From: Acidobacteriota bacterium
GTDB lineage: Bacteria > Acidobacteriota > Blastocatellia > Pyrinomonadales > Pyrinomonadaceae
Assembly: GCA_023415725.1 (NCBI GenBank)
Contig: JAEZJR010000093.1
Location: 1-5,113, forward strand
Direction of reading: 5' to 3'
DNA: 5,113 nucleotides
The notes below the pieces were generated by a model that was not told where the DNA came from, did no database searches, and saw only the letters and a program-made list of their open reading frames with translations. Each line of letters begins with the position of its first letter. Positions within the stretch are counted from its first letter, which is position 1. Positions 4,971 to 5,113 of this stretch are shown here, in pieces. Made by a program: the position numbers and the translations under genes.

Positions 4971-5113
4971 ACGCTTGCAAAAACTCATCGCCCAAGCCGG
5001 CATCGCTTCGCGTCGCGGGGCCGAGGAATTGATCAAAGCGGGCGAGGTCACCGTGAACGGCGAGATCGCCGAGTTGGGAGCCAAAGCCGACCCCGAAACG
5101 GACCACATCAAGG
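4963..5113 (+). CDS. rluB: RsuA/RluB-type pseudouridine synthase, N-terminal S4 domain (cut by window end)
   Basis: Only the first 50 codons are present. They read as a classic S4 RNA-binding domain of the RluB/RsuA/RluE/RluF group: ERLQKLIAQAGIASRRGAEE (3-22), then LIKAGEVTVNGEIAELGAKA (23-42) and the start of the next strand (DPETDHIK). The full enzyme would isomerise a specific uridine in rRNA to pseudouridine. The catalytic domain with its aspartate lies outside the window, so the exact member is uncertain; rluB is chosen because the scpA-scpB-rluB neighbourhood is common. The start is supported by AGGTGG 8 bases upstream. The 8-base overlap with the membrane-protein gene suggests coupled translation. 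Confidence 0.85.
   Translation, partial: MNERLQKLIAQAGIASRRGAEELIKAGEVTVNGEIAELGAKADPETDHIK

Noticed and set aside
1..5113. Genome-wide reassignment of TGA to an amino acid
   Set aside because: MFS, dinB, scpB and the membrane gene all end at TGA at sensible family lengths.

Overview
All seven complete or near-complete genes, plus one gene cut by the right edge, read left to right on the + strand. GC is moderately high, genes are densely packed, stop/start overlaps are frequent, and most starts lack a strong Shine-Dalgarno sequence. The order scpA-scpB-(insert)-rluB-type gene, with short dispersed-looking inverted repeats in the gaps, suggests a free-living bacterium, perhaps of the Acidobacteriota (Blastocatellia-like). 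That placement is an impression from gene style, not a demonstrated one.

Left part (1-1811). A 12-helix MFS efflux-type transporter is followed after 64 bases by the most interesting gene of the window: a 118-codon ArsC/Spx-family thioredoxin-fold protein whose codon 12 is an in-frame TGA (1352-1354). The reading frame is intact on both sides. The TGA falls exactly where the family has its catalytic cysteine, giving a U-x-x-C motif. A 7-bp stem-loop with a CGUGA loop (1378-1396) lies downstream at a distance typical of a bacterial SECIS element. Four other genes here (MFS, DinB, scpB, the membrane gene) stop at TGA, so TGA is not globally reassigned. The best reading is a selenocysteine-containing arsenate-reductase-like protein that ordinary gene calling would truncate to its last 72 residues. 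A gap containing a long-range 16-bp inverted repeat follows.

Middle (1812-2766). A cysteine-rich DUF2237 protein and a DinB/YfiT-like putative metalloenzyme are separated by an 88-base gap almost filled by a perfect 20-bp inverted repeat whose arms are themselves near-palindromes.

Right part (2766-5113). This is a chromosome-segregation cluster. scpA (kleisin) overlaps the dinB stop by one base, and scpB, with a long acidic N-terminal extension, follows 37 bases later. An unrecognised two-helix membrane protein overlaps scpB by 4 bases. An RsuA/RluB-type pseudouridine synthase overlaps that gene by 8 bases and runs off the window. ScpA and ScpB would assemble with SMC (not in the window) into the bacterial condensin. 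The membrane gene is an intruder in an otherwise widely conserved neighbourhood.

No rRNA or tRNA gene, CRISPR array, transposase or insertion sequence is visible, and no stretch over 300 bases lacks a gene.
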